Shown: positions 9,401 through 17,990 of the stretch, in pieces
Layout of the letters: each line of letters opens with the position of its first letter
Position numbering within the stretch: the first letter of the stretch is position 1
Assembly: GCF_030406405.1 (NCBI RefSeq)
Contig: NZ_JAUEPL010000009.1
Location: 79,300 to 143,299, forward strand
Source: Streptomyces ficellus
Lineage (GTDB): Bacteria; Actinomycetota; Actinomycetes; Streptomycetales; Streptomycetaceae
Length of the DNA stretch: 64,000 bases
Reading direction: 5' to 3'
Position numbers and translations under genes: made by a program
The notes under the pieces: model-generated
What the model saw: the letters and a program-made list of their open reading frames with translations, nothing else
Databases searched by the model: none
What the model was told of the DNA's origin: nothing

Positions 9401-10319
9401 CCAGCGAGATCGTGCCGCGCACCCGCTCGGCGAGCTGCGACAGCTCGTACCAGGTCTGCTGGGCGCGCTGGAGGCGCGGCGCGAGGCGCCGTACCTCGTC
9501 CTCAAGGTCGGCCTCCCGCGCGAGCGCCGCCTTCAGCTCGGCCTCCGCCCGCTCCTTGCGCTCCTTGAGCGCCGCCTCGTCGGCGATCTCCGCCTTCAGC
9601 GCCTCCTGGAGGCGTACGAGATCGTCGGCGAGGAGCCGCAGCCGGGCGTCGCGCAGGTCTGCCTGGATGACGGCGGCCCGCCGCGCCACCGCGGCCTGCC
9701 GCCCCAGCGGCTTGAGCTGCCGCCGCAGCTCGTCGGTGAGGTCCTGTACGCGGGCGAGGTTGGCCCGCATCGCGTCCAACTTCCGCAGCGCCTTCTCCTT
9801 GCGCTTGCGGTGCTTGAGGACGCCCGCGGCCTCCTCGATGAACGCCCGGCGGCCCATCGGGTCGGCGTGCAGTACGGAGTCCAGCTGGCCCTGCCCGACG
9901 ATCACATGCATTTCGCGGCCGATACCGGAATCGCTGAGAAGATCTTGGATATCGAGCAGCCGGCACGTATCGCCGTTGATCTGATATTCGCTGCCGCCAT
10001 TGCGGAACATGATCCGTGTGATGGTGACTTCGGCGTAGTCGATGGGCAGCGCGCCGTCGGAGTTGTCGATGGTGAGCGAGACCTCGGCGCGGCCCAGCGG
10101 CGGCCGGCCGGTCGTCCCGGCGAAGATGACGTCCTCCATCTTGCCGCCGCGCAGCGACTTCGCGCCCTGCTCCCCCATGACCCAGGAGAGGGCGTCCACC
10201 ACATTGGACTTGCCCGAGCCGTTCGGCCCCACGACGCAGGTGATTCCCGGCTCGAACCGGAGTGTCGTGGCGGAGGCGAACGATTTGAACCCGCGCAGGG
10301 TCAGGGCCTTGAGGTGCAC
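6441..10319 (-). CDS. smc: Chromosome segregation ATPase SMC
   Basis: SMC forms rod-shaped dimers that, with ScpAB, align and condense the chromosome. The 1292-residue protein has Walker A GPNGSGKSN (residues 32-40), two long coiled coils around a hinge, the ABC signature LSGGERS and Walker B FYVMDEVEAALDD near the C-terminus. Family members are normally near 1190 residues. Here about 125 extra residues (roughly 570-694), rich in Gly, Ala and Pro with VPVGGAGTGG repeats, interrupt the hinge. The reading frame is open throughout and both flanking hinge halves are intact, so it is probably functional. GTG 10319 is the start. Confidence 0.97.
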   Translation of the reverse strand: MHLKALTLRGFKSFASATTLRFEPGITCVVGPNGSGKSNVVDALSWVMGEQGAKSLRGGKMEDVIFAGTTGRPPLGRAEVSLTIDNSDGALPIDYAEVTITRIMFRNGGSEYQINGDTCRLLDIQDLLSDSGIGREMHVIVGQGQLDSVLHADPMGRRAFIEEAAGVLKHRKRKEKALRKLDAMRANLARVQDLTDELRRQLKPLGRQAAVARRAAVIQADLRDARLRLLADDLVRLQEALKAEIADEAALKERKERAEAELKAALAREADLEDEVRRLAPRLQRAQQTWYELSQLAERVRGTISLADARVKSATAPPVEERRGRDPEDMEREAARIREQEAELEAALEAAERALEDTVAHRAELERALAVEERRLKDAARAIADRREGLARLSGQVGAARSRAASAQAEIDRLAAARDEAQERAVAAQEEYEALKAEVDGLDEGDAELAGRHEAAKRELADAEAALTAAREAVTTAERKRAAVAARHDALALGLRRKDGTGALLAAEDRLAGLLGPAAELLTVTPGYEVPVAAALGAAADAIAVRDPATAAEAIRLLRKQDAGRAALLVAPPQGGAPAGGQPPLVPNQAAPAATRAGGVASPDRGSAVAGVPVGGAGTGGAPAAVPVGGAGTGGPSSAEAVGGAGAGGAEGSGQAGGLGAGGASAAEAVRDPGAGGAASAGRATATRGAATVAPPVAELVQGPEGLVAAVRRLVRGMVVVGTLEDAEDLVAAHPEAIAVTAEGDVLGAHFAQGGSAGAPSLLEVQASVDEAAAELAELAVRCEELAVRQREATERRGECAARVEELGERRRAADREKSQVAQQLGRLAGQARGAAGEAERTAAAAARAQEALERATEEAEELAERLAVAEEAPAEEEPDTSVRDRLAADGANARQTEMEARLQVRTHEERVKGLAGRADALDRGARAEREARARAERRRARLRHEAEVAAAVASGARQLLAHVEVSLVRAERERAAAEAAKAARERDLAAARVRGRELKAELDKLTDSVHRGEVLGAEKRLRIEQLETKALEELGVEPAGLVAEYGPDQLVPPSLPAEGEDLPEDPEHPRNQPRRFVRAEQEKRLKSAERAYQQLGKVNPLALEEFAALEERHQFLSEQLEDLKKTRADLLQVVKEVDERVEQVFTEAYRDTAREFEGVFSRLFPGGEGRLVLTDPDNMLTTGVDVEARPPGKKVKRLSLLSGGERSLTAVAMLVSIFKARPSPFYVMDEVEAALDDTNLQRLIRIMQELQESSQLIVITHQKRTMEVADALYGVSMQGDGVSKVISQRLR

Positions 10320-10436
10320 GCCCCCGGACTCTACCTGTCGAGTCTCGTTTGACTCACGAATGCGCAGGGCACATCAGACGTTAAGGCGCGGGGGCGGAGG
10401 GGTGGAACGGCGGTGAACACAGGGGGCGAAAAGAAG

Positions 10437-10458
10437 AAGGGACGCCGAAGCGTCCCTT
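10437..10458 (-). terminator. Terminator hairpin after the small coiled-coil gene
   Basis: AAGGGACGC-CGAA-GCGTCCCTT lies 79 bases beyond the stop at 10537 and before smc. Confidence 0.6.
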
Positions 10459-10536
10459 GCATATCTCGCGAGAGTGTTTCTCACCCTGCCCGTTACCGTC
10501 AGATGCCGATACGGGCCTTGCCGGCGGGGGCTGGGA

Positions 10537-10746
10537 TCAGGTGAGCGCAGGCTCCGCCTTGGGTACGTCGATGTCGATGCCGTCGAGCAGCGACTCGCTG
10601 TGTGCGGCGGCGTTGAGCGCGTCGTTCTCGGACTGGATCCGTACCAGCTCGGACTCAAGGTCCTGAACGCGCTGCTGAAGCCGTCGCATCTCGGCGAGAA
10701 GTCGCGGGTCGGAACCGCCGACATAACCGAGAAGCGCCTTTGCCAT
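10537..10746 (-). CDS. Small coiled-coil protein, conserved next to smc
   Basis: This is a 69-residue acidic protein beginning MAKALLGYVGGSDPRLLAEM. Residues about 14-50 form a leucine-heptad coil (MRRLQQRVQDLESELVRIQS). ATG 10746 has AGGACC upstream. I recall a similar small protein between acylphosphatase and smc in other Streptomyces, but no function is known to me. The heptads suggest dimerisation. It appears to have its own terminator, so it is probably not in one transcript with smc. Confidence 0.75.
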   Translation of the reverse strand: MAKALLGYVGGSDPRLLAEMRRLQQRVQDLESELVRIQSENDALNAAAHSESLLDGIDIDVPKAEPALT

Positions 10747-11145
10747 GACTTTTGGTCCTCCACACTGAGTGACCGACCGAAGCGGTGTGGGTCGTGAGGG
10801 TTCGCACCCGCGGTGTCCAGCAGTGCTTGGTGCTGCTGCGTTCTCACTGCCAAACAGCTAAGGTGCGCGGGGCTTCCAGAGTCTCACCAAAAAGTTTGAC
10901 GGTCAACACGATCACGCACGGCATCGGGGGCAACCGGGGGGCCTGCGGCCGCGGATGATGCGGCGGCGCCTCTCGCGCGGTGTCCCAGGGGCGTAGAAGG
11001 ATCCTGTGGATCATCCTTACCCGCGCAGCCTGGCATGACAAGCGATTCTTGGCAACCACCAGGTCATTTCTGCCGTACGCACATGCCGGGCGCACTTTGC
11101 GGGCTGCCGGCGCGCGGGACGGACCCGGCACCGGCCTCAAGATCA
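10747..11145. other. Intergenic region upstream of the coiled-coil gene
   Basis: About 400 bases hold no supported gene. On the minus strand TTGACC, 17 bases, then GACTCT (near 10877-10906) is a weak promoter candidate for the coiled-coil gene. Nothing else stands out. Confidence 0.4.
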
Positions 11146-11427
11146 TCAGCGGATGTCAAAGCCGTCGTACCCTCCGCGCGGGGCATCCCAGATCTCGGTG
11201 ACTCCGTCGACGCGCCCGGGTGTGTCGCCGGAGCGGAGCCATTCCAGCAAACGGTGGCAATTCTCACTCGGGCCCTCGGCCACCACCTGCACCCTGCCGT
11301 CCTCAAGGTTGGAGGCGAAACCGGTGAGGCCGCCGATCTCCAGAGCGTTTGCCCTGGTGAACCAGCGGAAGCCCACTCCCTGTACCCGGCCGCGCACCCA
11401 GGCGGTGAGCCGTGCGTCGTCGTTCAT
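11146..11427 (-). CDS. acyP: Acylphosphatase
   Basis: This 93-residue enzyme hydrolyses acyl phosphates. The family motif [16 protein letters not shown] (residues 13-28) carries the catalytic Arg in the VQGVGFR phosphate loop, and [17 protein letters not shown] holds the catalytic Asn. Length and termini are normal. No clear SD precedes ATG 11427; TAGCGT lies 6 bases before it, so the mRNA may be leaderless. It stands alone, divergent from the CAP-domain gene. Confidence 0.93.
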   Translation of the reverse strand: MNDDARLTAWVRGRVQGVGFRWFTRANALEIGGLTGFASNLEDGRVQVVAEGPSENCHRLLEWLRSGDTPGRVDGVTEIWDAPRGGYDGFDIR

Positions 11428-11572
11428 GGCTGCACGCTAACCGGCCAATCCCCCACGGAGCACTTCCGCCCCAGGCGTCATGGCGTACAGTCCCGACGCA
11501 ATGACCCCTCACTCGTTCGGGTGAGTCACCTTGACGTCCTGACCAGACGTTGAACCAGGAAGGGCAGAGCAG

Positions 11573-12412
11573 ATGGGACGCCACCGGAAAAAGCGGGCCG
11601 TGGTGCCCGTACGGACCGGGCTGCTCGGCGCCTCCGCCGCGATGGCGGTCGGCGCCGTCGCCGTGGCCTCCGGCCTGCTGCCCGGCGGCGACACCTTCAC
11701 CGTCGGCGGCGGCACCTCCGGCGAGCGGGTACACGCCGGGCGCTCCCCCGACCTGAACGCGCAGGGCGGTTCCGGCGTCACCGCGAGCGACCGTCCGTCC
11801 GCCTCCGCGAGCCGGAGCGCCGAGCGGGCCCCCACGCCGTCCAAGACGCCGTCCCCGACCCCGTCCAAGCCCTCCGCGCCGAAGACGAAGCAGGCCGAGC
11901 AGCCGAAGCGGACCAAGGCGCCGGCGCCGAAGAAGACGGCCGTCGAGAGCGCGGCCCCCCTGCGTACCGCCACGCCCGAGAAGACCACGGAGCGCCCCAA
12001 GGCCCCCTCCGGCCCCGCCGCCGTGACCGGCCGCCAGGCGGCCGCCGAGGCCGCGGTGCTGAACCTGGTCAACGCCGAGCGGGCCACGGTGGGCTGCGCC
12101 CCGGTACGCGCCTCCGCCCCGCTGGCATCGCTGGCCAGGGCGTTCAGCCAGGACATGGCCGAGCGCGGTTTCTTCTCGCACACCGACCCGGACGGGGCCA
12201 CGCCCTGGGACCGCGCCGCCAAGGCGGGCGTCGAGGGCCTGGGCGCCGAGAACATAGCCCGCGGCCAGGCGGACGCCGAGGCCGTGATGGAGTCCTGGAT
12301 GAACAGCGACGGTCACCGCGCCAACATCCTCAACTGCGACTACACGACACTGGGCGTCGGCGTGCACTTCGGCGAGGGCGGCCCCTGGTGGACGCAGAGC
12401 TTCGGCTTCTGA
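11573..12412 (+). CDS. Secreted or anchored CAP (SCP/PR-1) domain protein
   Basis: This 279-residue protein has a basic N-terminus (MGRHRKKRAVV) and a hydrophobic signal or anchor segment over residues 14-36. A long Ser/Thr/Pro/Lys-rich linker (about 60-155) with SKTPSPTPSKPS repeats follows. The C-terminal CAP domain (about 160-279) has VLNLVNAERATVGCAPV, the His of FFSHTDPDG, GAENIARG and WMNSDGHRANILNCDY. Two cysteines probably form a disulfide. CAP proteins of this class are extracellular and of uncertain function. AGGGCAGAG precedes ATG 11573, and a TACAGT hexamer near 11485 may be the -10 of its promoter. Confidence 0.88.
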   Translation: MGRHRKKRAVVPVRTGLLGASAAMAVGAVAVASGLLPGGDTFTVGGGTSGERVHAGRSPDLNAQGGSGVTASDRPSASASRSAERAPTPSKTPSPTPSKPSAPKTKQAEQPKRTKAPAPKKTAVESAAPLRTATPEKTTERPKAPSGPAAVTGRQAAAEAAVLNLVNAERATVGCAPVRASAPLASLARAFSQDMAERGFFSHTDPDGATPWDRAAKAGVEGLGAENIARGQADAEAVMESWMNSDGHRANILNCDYTTLGVGVHFGEGGPWWTQSFGF

Positions 12413-12452
12413 GGCCTCGGACCTGTTGAACCCCCGCAGTACGCTGGCGGAC

Positions 12453-12830
12453 ATGGATGAGGGCCTGGCGTTCGACGTGTTCTCCCGGCAGTGCCCCTCA
12501 CGCGGCACGCTGGAGCATGTGACGGGGCGGTGGGGCGCGCTGACCCTGACCGCGCTGTCCGAGAGCGGCTTCCGCTTCAACGAGCTGCGGCGCCGCGTGG
12601 ACGGGGTGAGCGAGAAGATGCTCTCCCAGACGCTGCACGCCCTGGAGCGGGACGGTCTGGTCCACCGGGAGGCCCAGCCGACGAACCCGCCGCGCGTCGA
12701 CTACGAGCTGACGCCCCTCGGGCGGGCCGTCGCCGAGCGCCTCCTCGGGCTGATCGAGCTGGTCGAGGCCCGGATGCCCGAGGTCATCGCCGCCCGCGAG
12801 CGTTATGACGCGGCGCGCGGCGGGCGCTGA
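12453..12830 (+). CDS. HxlR-family winged-helix regulator
   Basis: This is a 125-residue MarR/HxlR-like transcription factor: [20 protein letters not shown] (residues 14-33) is the characteristic Cys plus GRW region, followed by [20 protein letters not shown] and [20 protein letters not shown], the wing. One Cys (residue 14) could sense redox or electrophiles as in other HxlR proteins. I chose ATG 12453 over TTG 12426. TACGCT lies 7 bases before it and no SD is seen, so translation is probably leaderless. Its last 28 bases overlap the 3' end of the convergent mutM gene. Confidence 0.85.
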   Translation: MDEGLAFDVFSRQCPSRGTLEHVTGRWGALTLTALSESGFRFNELRRRVDGVSEKMLSQTLHALERDGLVHREAQPTNPPRVDYELTPLGRAVAERLLGLIELVEARMPEVIAARERYDAARGGR

Positions 12831-13663
12831 CAACGGGGGCAGTAGTAGCTGGAGCGGTTCATCCAGGGGCGGCGGCGTATGGGGGTGCCGCACCGCCGGC
12901 AGGGCTCGCCTTCGCGGCCGTACGCGTCCAGGGACCGGTCGAAGTATCCGGACTCGCCGTTGACGTTGACGTACAGGCTGTCGAAGCTGGTGCCGCCGAC
13001 CGCGAGGGCGGCGGTCATCACCTCCCGTACGTGGCCGAGGAGTTCCACGGACCGCGGGCGGGTGAGGGCCGTGGTGGGGCGGTCGTAGTGGAGGCGGGAG
13101 CGCCACAGCGCCTCGTCCGCGTAGATATTGCCGACACCGCTGATCAAGGACTGGTCGAGCAGGGCGCGTTTGACCGTCGTACGCCGCAGGCGCAGCGCGA
13201 CATGGAAGGCGGTGTCGTCGAAGTCGGGGTCGAGCGGGTCGCGGGCGATGTGCGCGATGGGCAGCGGCAGCCCCTCGGGGGTGTTCTCGTGGAGCGAGAG
13301 CCCGCCGAAGGTCCGCTGGTCGACGAAGCGCAGCTCGGTGCCGAGGGCGTCCTCGAAGCGCACCCGGATACGGAGGTGCTTCTCGTCCGGGGCGTCCGAG
13401 GGCTGGACGAGCAGCTGCCCGCTCATGCCCAGGTGCCCCAGCACGGACGCGTCGGTGTCCGCCAGCGGCAGCCACAGGTACTTGCCGCGCCGCCGGGCGA
13501 CGCCGAAGCGGTGCCCCTTCAGCCGGGCCGCGAAGTCCTCGCCGCCGGCGAGGTGCCGCCGTACGGCACGGGGGTGCAGGACCTGGACGTCCGCGACGGT
13601 CCGGCCACTGACCCAGCGCTCCAGGCCGCGCCGTACGACTTCGACCTCGGGCAGCTCGGGCAC
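12803..13663 (-). CDS. mutM: Formamidopyrimidine-DNA glycosylase (Fpg/MutM)
   Basis: MutM removes 8-oxoguanine and formamidopyrimidines and nicks the abasic site. The 286-residue protein begins [15 protein letters not shown]. After removal of the initiator residue the catalytic Pro1 and Glu2 are exposed, which fixes GTG 13663 (SD GGAGG) as the start. Other landmarks are the Lys of GKYLWL, the helix-two-turn-helix [18 protein letters not shown], and a C-terminal zinc finger [20 protein letters not shown] followed by CPRC. It is last in the leftward DUF177-rpmF-rnc-mutM group. Confidence 0.97.
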   Translation of the reverse strand: MPELPEVEVVRRGLERWVSGRTVADVQVLHPRAVRRHLAGGEDFAARLKGHRFGVARRRGKYLWLPLADTDASVLGHLGMSGQLLVQPSDAPDEKHLRIRVRFEDALGTELRFVDQRTFGGLSLHENTPEGLPLPIAHIARDPLDPDFDDTAFHVALRLRRTTVKRALLDQSLISGVGNIYADEALWRSRLHYDRPTTALTRPRSVELLGHVREVMTAALAVGGTSFDSLYVNVNGESGYFDRSLDAYGREGEPCRRCGTPIRRRPWMNRSSYYCPRCQRPPRAAS

Positions 13664-13754
13664 GGCGGTCCTCCGGAGGGTGGAAGAAGAGGGGGGTGGA
13701 AGGGGAAAACCCCGCCGCACCGGGGTGCGACGGGGGCTCGGGAAGCGAACGCGG

Positions 13755-14714
13755 TCAGGCCGTGGCCGAGTCCGCGGGGGTGTGGGGAGATTCCGGGCCC
13801 GAAGAGGTGTCGGCGGCCTCTCCTGGTGCACGGCCAGAGCCGGCTACGGCTTCGGCTCCCGGGACCGATTCGGCTTCGGCCGCAGGGCCGGAGCCGTCGC
13901 CGGATCCGGCTTCGACGCCGGAGCCGTCGCCGGCCGCGGCTGTGGCCGCGGCCTTTGCCCTGGCCGCCGTCTCCCGTTCGTCCGCGGCGGCCCGGATGGC
14001 CCGCCAGGCGGACTCCGCGGCCTGCTGCTCCGCTTCCTTCTTGCTGCGGCCGGTGCCGGTGCCGTACGAGACACCACCGACGCGGGCAGCAGCAGTGAAG
14101 GTCTTCTCGTGGTCCGGTCCGGTCTCGGTGACCAGGTACTCCGGAACGCCGAGGCCTTCGGCGGCGGTGAGTTCCTGGAGGCTGGTCTTCCAGTCCAGGC
14201 CCGCGCCGAGGTTCGAGGACTTCTCGATCAGCGGGTCGAAGAGCCGGTGCACCAGCTCGGACGCCGCGTCGAGGCCCTGGTCGAGATAGACCGCGCCGAT
14301 CACCGCTTCAAGGGTGTCGGCGAGGATGGATGCCTTGTCCCGGCCTCCGGTGCCTTCCTCGCCCCGGCCGAGCCGGATGAAGGAGCCCAGGTCGAGGCCG
14401 CGGCCGACCTCCGCCAGCGCACGCGAGTTGACCACCGCGGCCCGCAACTTGGCCAGCTGGCCTTCGGGCAGGTCGGGGTGGGTGCGGTACAGCGTGTCCG
14501 TGACCACCAGGCCGAGCACGGAGTCCCCGAGGAACTCCAGGCGCTCATTGGTGGGCAGGCCGCCGTTCTCGTATGCGTACGAACGGTGGGTCAGCGCACG
14601 CACCAGAAGGGCGGACTCGAGCTTGTACCCGAGCCGCCCTTCCAGAAGCGTGTGGGACGAGGCCGTGTTCTCCGCCTGCTTCTTGGCGTCATCCGCCGTT
14701 TTCTGGCTAGACAC
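13755..14714 (-). CDS. rnc: Ribonuclease III (AbsB), long low-complexity tail
   Basis: RNase III cleaves double-stranded RNA. In S. coelicolor this gene (absB) is a global activator of antibiotic production. The 319-residue protein contains the signature [20 protein letters not shown] (catalytic Glu and Asp), [19 protein letters not shown], and a dsRBD from about 170 ending [13 protein letters not shown] near 241. Residues about 245-319 form a Gly/Ser/Ala/Glu-rich tail with GDGSG and PGAEA repeats, longer than the tail I remember in S. coelicolor. GTG 14714 follows GAGAGG. It lies 20 bases after rpmF. Confidence 0.96.
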   Translation of the reverse strand: MSSQKTADDAKKQAENTASSHTLLEGRLGYKLESALLVRALTHRSYAYENGGLPTNERLEFLGDSVLGLVVTDTLYRTHPDLPEGQLAKLRAAVVNSRALAEVGRGLDLGSFIRLGRGEEGTGGRDKASILADTLEAVIGAVYLDQGLDAASELVHRLFDPLIEKSSNLGAGLDWKTSLQELTAAEGLGVPEYLVTETGPDHEKTFTAAARVGGVSYGTGTGRSKKEAEQQAAESAWRAIRAAADERETAARAKAAATAAAGDGSGVEAGSGDGSGPAAEAESVPGAEAVAGSGRAPGEAADTSSGPESPHTPADSATA

Positions 14715-14734
14715 GGTGCCTCTCACCAGCCCGC

Positions 14735-14908
14735 TCAGACCGAGAGGACCTGGCGCTTGTTGTACGTGCCGCAGCTGGGGCACGCGATGTGCTGCTGCTT
14801 CGGCTCCTGGCAACGCTCACACGAAACCAGGGTGGGGACCGCAGCCTTCCACTGCGACCGGCGGTGGCGCGTGTTGCTGCGCGACATCTTCCGCTTCGGA
14901 ACAGCCAC
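14735..14908 (-). CDS. rpmF: 50S ribosomal protein L32
   Basis: This is a 57-residue L32 starting [20 protein letters not shown], with paired CERCQEP and CPSCGTYN zinc ligands. GTG 14908 has AGGAG 9 bases upstream. The start is 2 bases past the DUF177 stop, the ancient DUF177-rpmF pairing that couples rRNA biogenesis to a large-subunit protein. Confidence 0.97.
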   Translation of the reverse strand: MAVPKRKMSRSNTRHRRSQWKAAVPTLVSCERCQEPKQQHIACPSCGTYNKRQVLSV

Positions 14909-14910
14909 GG

Positions 14911-15546
14911 CTACTTCTCCTGCTTCTCGTCGACGCCCGGTTCGGCGCCGCTCATGTTGTCCTTCTCGCCGGTCCCGAGTGAATCGGCGAGTCCCTGCAG
15001 TGCCGCCCAACGGATGTCGACGGCGTCATGGTGGTGGTCCGGGTCGTCGTTCAGGCTGGCCCCGCACTCGGGGCACAGGCCGGCACAGTCCTCCCGGCAC
15101 ACCGGCTGCATCGGCAGTGCGAGCACCACCGCATCACGCAGCACGGGCTCGAGGTCGAACATGCCGTCCTCGAGGGGAATGATGTCCTCGTCGTCCTCGG
15201 CATCGTCGTCCGCGGCCGCGTAACGGCCCCGGTCATCGGTGTCGGGGTACGAGAACATCTCCTGGAAATCCGCCGCGACATCCTGGCGCAGCGGCTCCAG
15301 ACACCTTACGCACTCCCCCTCGGCCGACGCACGGGCGGTGCCTGTGACGAGCACCCCTTCCATGACCGACTCGAGGCGGATCTCCAGCACGACTTCCGAG
15401 CCCTGCGGCACGCCGATGACCGCGGCGATGCCGAGGTTCTCGGGGGCCTGGACCGAGCGGGACAACCGCTGGAGGGCACCAGGACGCCGCCCCAGCTCGT
15501 GCGTGTCGAACACGAGGGGGTTGCGGTGGTCGAGGCGCGTACTCAG
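14911..15546 (-). CDS. DUF177 (YceD-type) protein
   Basis: DUF177/YceD proteins act in 23S rRNA accumulation and are almost always encoded before rpmF. The protein (about 211 residues) has [10 protein letters not shown], an acidic stretch [20 protein letters not shown], and the zinc-type motif [20 protein letters not shown], then [16 protein letters not shown]. The conserved protein starts (S)[19 protein letters not shown]. The only suitably placed codon there is CTG at 15546, preceded by AGGAAG, so a rare CTG start is proposed. An in-frame start at 15669 would add 41 unconserved residues. Confidence 0.9.
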   Translation of the reverse strand: MSTRLDHRNPLVFDTHELGRRPGALQRLSRSVQAPENLGIAAVIGVPQGSEVVLEIRLESVMEGVLVTGTARASAEGECVRCLEPLRQDVAADFQEMFSYPDTDDRGRYAAADDDAEDDEDIIPLEDGMFDLEPVLRDAVVLALPMQPVCREDCAGLCPECGASLNDDPDHHHDAVDIRWAALQGLADSLGTGEKDNMSGAEPGVDEKQEK

Positions 15547-15686
15547 GGTTCTTCCTGCTTTCGGATCGTGTGGGGGGCGGCCCAGCGTCAGAATGGACGC
15601 CGACGCGGGCACGCGAGATCGCGGACGTACTCGCGACCGAAGAGCCAGGATACTGGACGCTTCGCCCACAGCCCAATCCGGGCCGG

Positions 15687-16733
15687 TCAGTGCCCCTGTT
15701 CGTAACGGCGCAGCTGCTCCAGGTCGATCATGCTGGTGTCGAAGAAGCTGGTCTCGTCCAGCGCGGCGGTCCGGGGCTGCGGCTGCTGTTCGTACGCGTA
15801 GGGCTGCTGGCCGTAGCCCTGGTCCTGCTGCCCGCCATGGTGCCCGCTCTGCTGCCCGCTCTGATCGTAGCCCTGGTAGGCGTACGGGTCGGGCTGGTAG
15901 GCGTAGGCGTCCTGGGGCTGGTGGGGCGGCTGGTAGGCGTACGGGTCGGGCTGCTGGGCCGGGATGTGCGGCTGGTGGACCGGCCGCGCGGCGGGCTCGG
16001 GGTCGGCCAGCTCGGCCAGGCCCGCGAGGTAGTCGGCGTCGGAGGTGTGCTGCTGGGGCGCGCCCGCCGCGTCCTGGGCGGCCATGTGGGCGCCGAGGTC
16101 GTCGGTGGCGATCCGGCCGTGGAGCTTCTGGCGGCCGCGGCCGACCGCCTCCAGGGTCTTGGACAGCACCGCTTCGAAGGCGCCCAGCTTGGCGTCGACG
16201 TAGTCGTCCGCGCGCCGGATCAGGGTCTGCGGGTCCGCGCTGTACTCGGGGGCGTCCTCGTCGGCGTACCCCTGGTCGTCCAGGCCCGGGCCGCGGCCGA
16301 GGAGCTTCTCGCGGCCGCGGTCCACCGAGCCGATGGTCTTGGTGAGGACGACCTCGAAGTTGGCGAGCTTGGAGTCGACGTAGTCGTCGGCCTCGGCGCG
16401 GATCTCCTCGGCCTCGCGGCGGGCCTCGGCGAGGATGCGGTCGGCCTCTTCCTGCGACTGGCGGGCGATCTGGGTGTCGGAGATCAGCGCGCCGCGCTCG
16501 GCGTGGGCCGCCTCGATGATCCGCTGGGCCTCGGCGCGGGCCTGCTCGACCAGCTGCTCGCGGCCGCCGATCAGCTCCTGGGCCTGGGCGAGGGAGCCGG
16601 GCAGGGCCTCGCGCAGCTCATCGAGCAGCGCGAGAAGTTGGGCGCGGTTGACCACGCACGAGGCCGACATGGGCATGGAACGGGCGTTTTCGACCGTCTC
16701 GACGATCTCGTCGAGCTTCTTCTGCACGTCCAC
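15687..16733 (-). CDS. DivIVA-like coiled-coil cell-division initiation protein
   Basis: This 348-residue protein begins VDVQKKLDEIVETVENARSM. It has a coiled coil around 50-110 (QARAEAQRIIEAAHAERGAL, then EEADRILAEARREAEEIRAE) and two ADDYVDxKLxxFExVLxKTx motifs near 117 and 175. Residues about 240-335 are a Tyr/Gln/Pro-rich, probably disordered tail with PDPYAYQP repeats. I know it only as an actinomycete protein usually annotated as a cell-division initiation or DivIVA-like factor. GTG 16733 is chosen because the conserved domain starts there; a GTG at 16778 is an alternative. It precedes the DUF177 operon in the same direction. Confidence 0.82.
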   Translation of the reverse strand: MDVQKKLDEIVETVENARSMPMSASCVVNRAQLLALLDELREALPGSLAQAQELIGGREQLVEQARAEAQRIIEAAHAERGALISDTQIARQSQEEADRILAEARREAEEIRAEADDYVDSKLANFEVVLTKTIGSVDRGREKLLGRGPGLDDQGYADEDAPEYSADPQTLIRRADDYVDAKLGAFEAVLSKTLEAVGRGRQKLHGRIATDDLGAHMAAQDAAGAPQQHTSDADYLAGLAELADPEPAARPVHQPHIPAQQPDPYAYQPPHQPQDAYAYQPDPYAYQGYDQSGQQSGHHGGQQDQGYGQQPYAYEQQPQPRTAALDETSFFDTSMIDLEQLRRYEQGH

Positions 16734-16832
16734 CGTGTGCTCGCCACTCTCTACAGCCGGATTGGAGACGGACGGCACGACTGTAAGGCCAGTCGGCGGG
16801 GGCCCGACACCGAGTGGCGGACTGTCAGTTGC

Positions 16833-17312
16833 TCACTTCTCGCCGAGGCGCTTGACCAGGGCCTCGTGGACGACCGGCGGCAGGAGGTGCGAGACGTCAC
16901 CGCCCCAGGCGGCGACCTCCTTGACCAGGGAGGAGGAGAGGAAGCTGTAGGTGGGGTTGGTCGGCACGAAGAGGGTCTCGACGCCGGAGAGGCCGTTGTT
17001 CATCTGGGCCATCTGGAGCTCGTAGTCGAAGTCGCTGACGGCCCGGAGCCCCTTGACGATGGCGGGGATGTCTCGCTCCTTGCAGAAGTCGACCAGCAGA
17101 CCGTGGTGGGACTCCACCTGGACGTTGCCGTACTCACTGGTGACCTGGCGGATGAGCTCCATCCGCTCCTCCACCGTGAACAGGCCCTTCTTGGACTGGT
17201 TGATCATCACCGCGACGTGGACCACGTCGTACAGCTTGGAGGCGCGGGCGATGATGTCGAGGTGTCCGTTGGTGATGGGGTCGAACGACCCCGGACAGAC
17301 TGCTCGGCGCAA
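16833..17312 (-). CDS. coaD: Phosphopantetheine adenylyltransferase
   Basis: CoaD makes dephospho-CoA from ATP and 4'-phosphopantetheine. The 159-residue protein has the nucleotidyltransferase motif [20 protein letters not shown], then [18 protein letters not shown] and [21 protein letters not shown] 17312 has SD GAGGGA at good spacing and begins the protein at the usual family N-terminus (LRRAVCPG). An in-frame ATG at 17342 overlaps the rsmD stop as ATGA and would add 10 residues; both starts are credible. It is coupled to rsmD. Confidence 0.95.
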   Translation of the reverse strand: MRRAVCPGSFDPITNGHLDIIARASKLYDVVHVAVMINQSKKGLFTVEERMELIRQVTSEYGNVQVESHHGLLVDFCKERDIPAIVKGLRAVSDFDYELQMAQMNNGLSGVETLFVPTNPTYSFLSSSLVKEVAAWGGDVSHLLPPVVHEALVKRLGEK

Positions 17313-17338
17313 CTGAAGTCCCTCGCTCTCCGGTCCGG

Positions 17339-17923
17339 TCATCGTGCGTCTTCGCACGTAGAGGCGGCGCGACCGTACCAAAACGTTCCCTCGCCGTAGC
17401 GACGGGCCCGCAGCGGCTCGAACCCGGCCGGCCAGGCGAATTCCCCGCCTCTGGTGCTGCGCTCCACGGTGACGAGCGCACCGTCCGCGAGCCAGCCTTT
17501 GGTGCGGAGTGTGAGCAGGATCTCGCCAAGATCGCCGTCCGGGACCGCGTACGGCGGGTCGAGGAAGACGATGTCGTACGGGTCGGAAGGCGCCGGTCCC
17601 GTCACGATCTGTTCGGCTTTGCCGGTGCGGACCTCGGCGCCGGCCAGGCCGAGCCCCCGGACGTTCTCGCGGACGGTACGGACGGCGCGGCTGTCGGCCT
17701 CGACGAGCAGGGCGTGGGACGCGCCACGGGACAGGGCTTCCAGGCCCACGGCGCCGGACCCGGCGTACAGATCGGCGATCCGGACGCCGTCGAGCCTCCC
17801 GAGAAGCGCCTCCCAGGTGGAGAAGAGCCCCTCGCGCGCCCGGTCGGAGGTGGGGCGGGTGCCGTTGCCCGGCGGTACGGCCAGGCGGCGTCCGCCGGCC
17901 GCACCGGCGATCACGCGGGTCAT
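17339..17923 (-). CDS. rsmD: 16S rRNA (guanine966-N2)-methyltransferase
   Basis: RsmD methylates G966 of 16S rRNA using S-adenosylmethionine. The 194-residue protein begins [19 protein letters not shown] and carries [19 protein letters not shown], the SAM-binding [18 protein letters not shown] and the catalytic DPPY in [10 protein letters not shown]. It is full length and is the first gene of an rsmD-coaD pair downstream of recG. Confidence 0.95.
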   Translation of the reverse strand: MTRVIAGAAGGRRLAVPPGNGTRPTSDRAREGLFSTWEALLGRLDGVRIADLYAGSGAVGLEALSRGASHALLVEADSRAVRTVRENVRGLGLAGAEVRTGKAEQIVTGPAPSDPYDIVFLDPPYAVPDGDLGEILLTLRTKGWLADGALVTVERSTRGGEFAWPAGFEPLRARRYGEGTFWYGRAASTCEDAR

Positions 17924-17990
17924 CTCAGTCCTCGTCGTCCTCGGGTTGGTGGTGACTCCACGATATGGGTTCGCGTGCCGAATGCACCGG

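Noticed and set aside
6534..10352. 1272-codon frame antisense to smc
   Set aside because: Shadow of the smc reading frame; no SD, no domains, codon pattern mirrors the sense gene.
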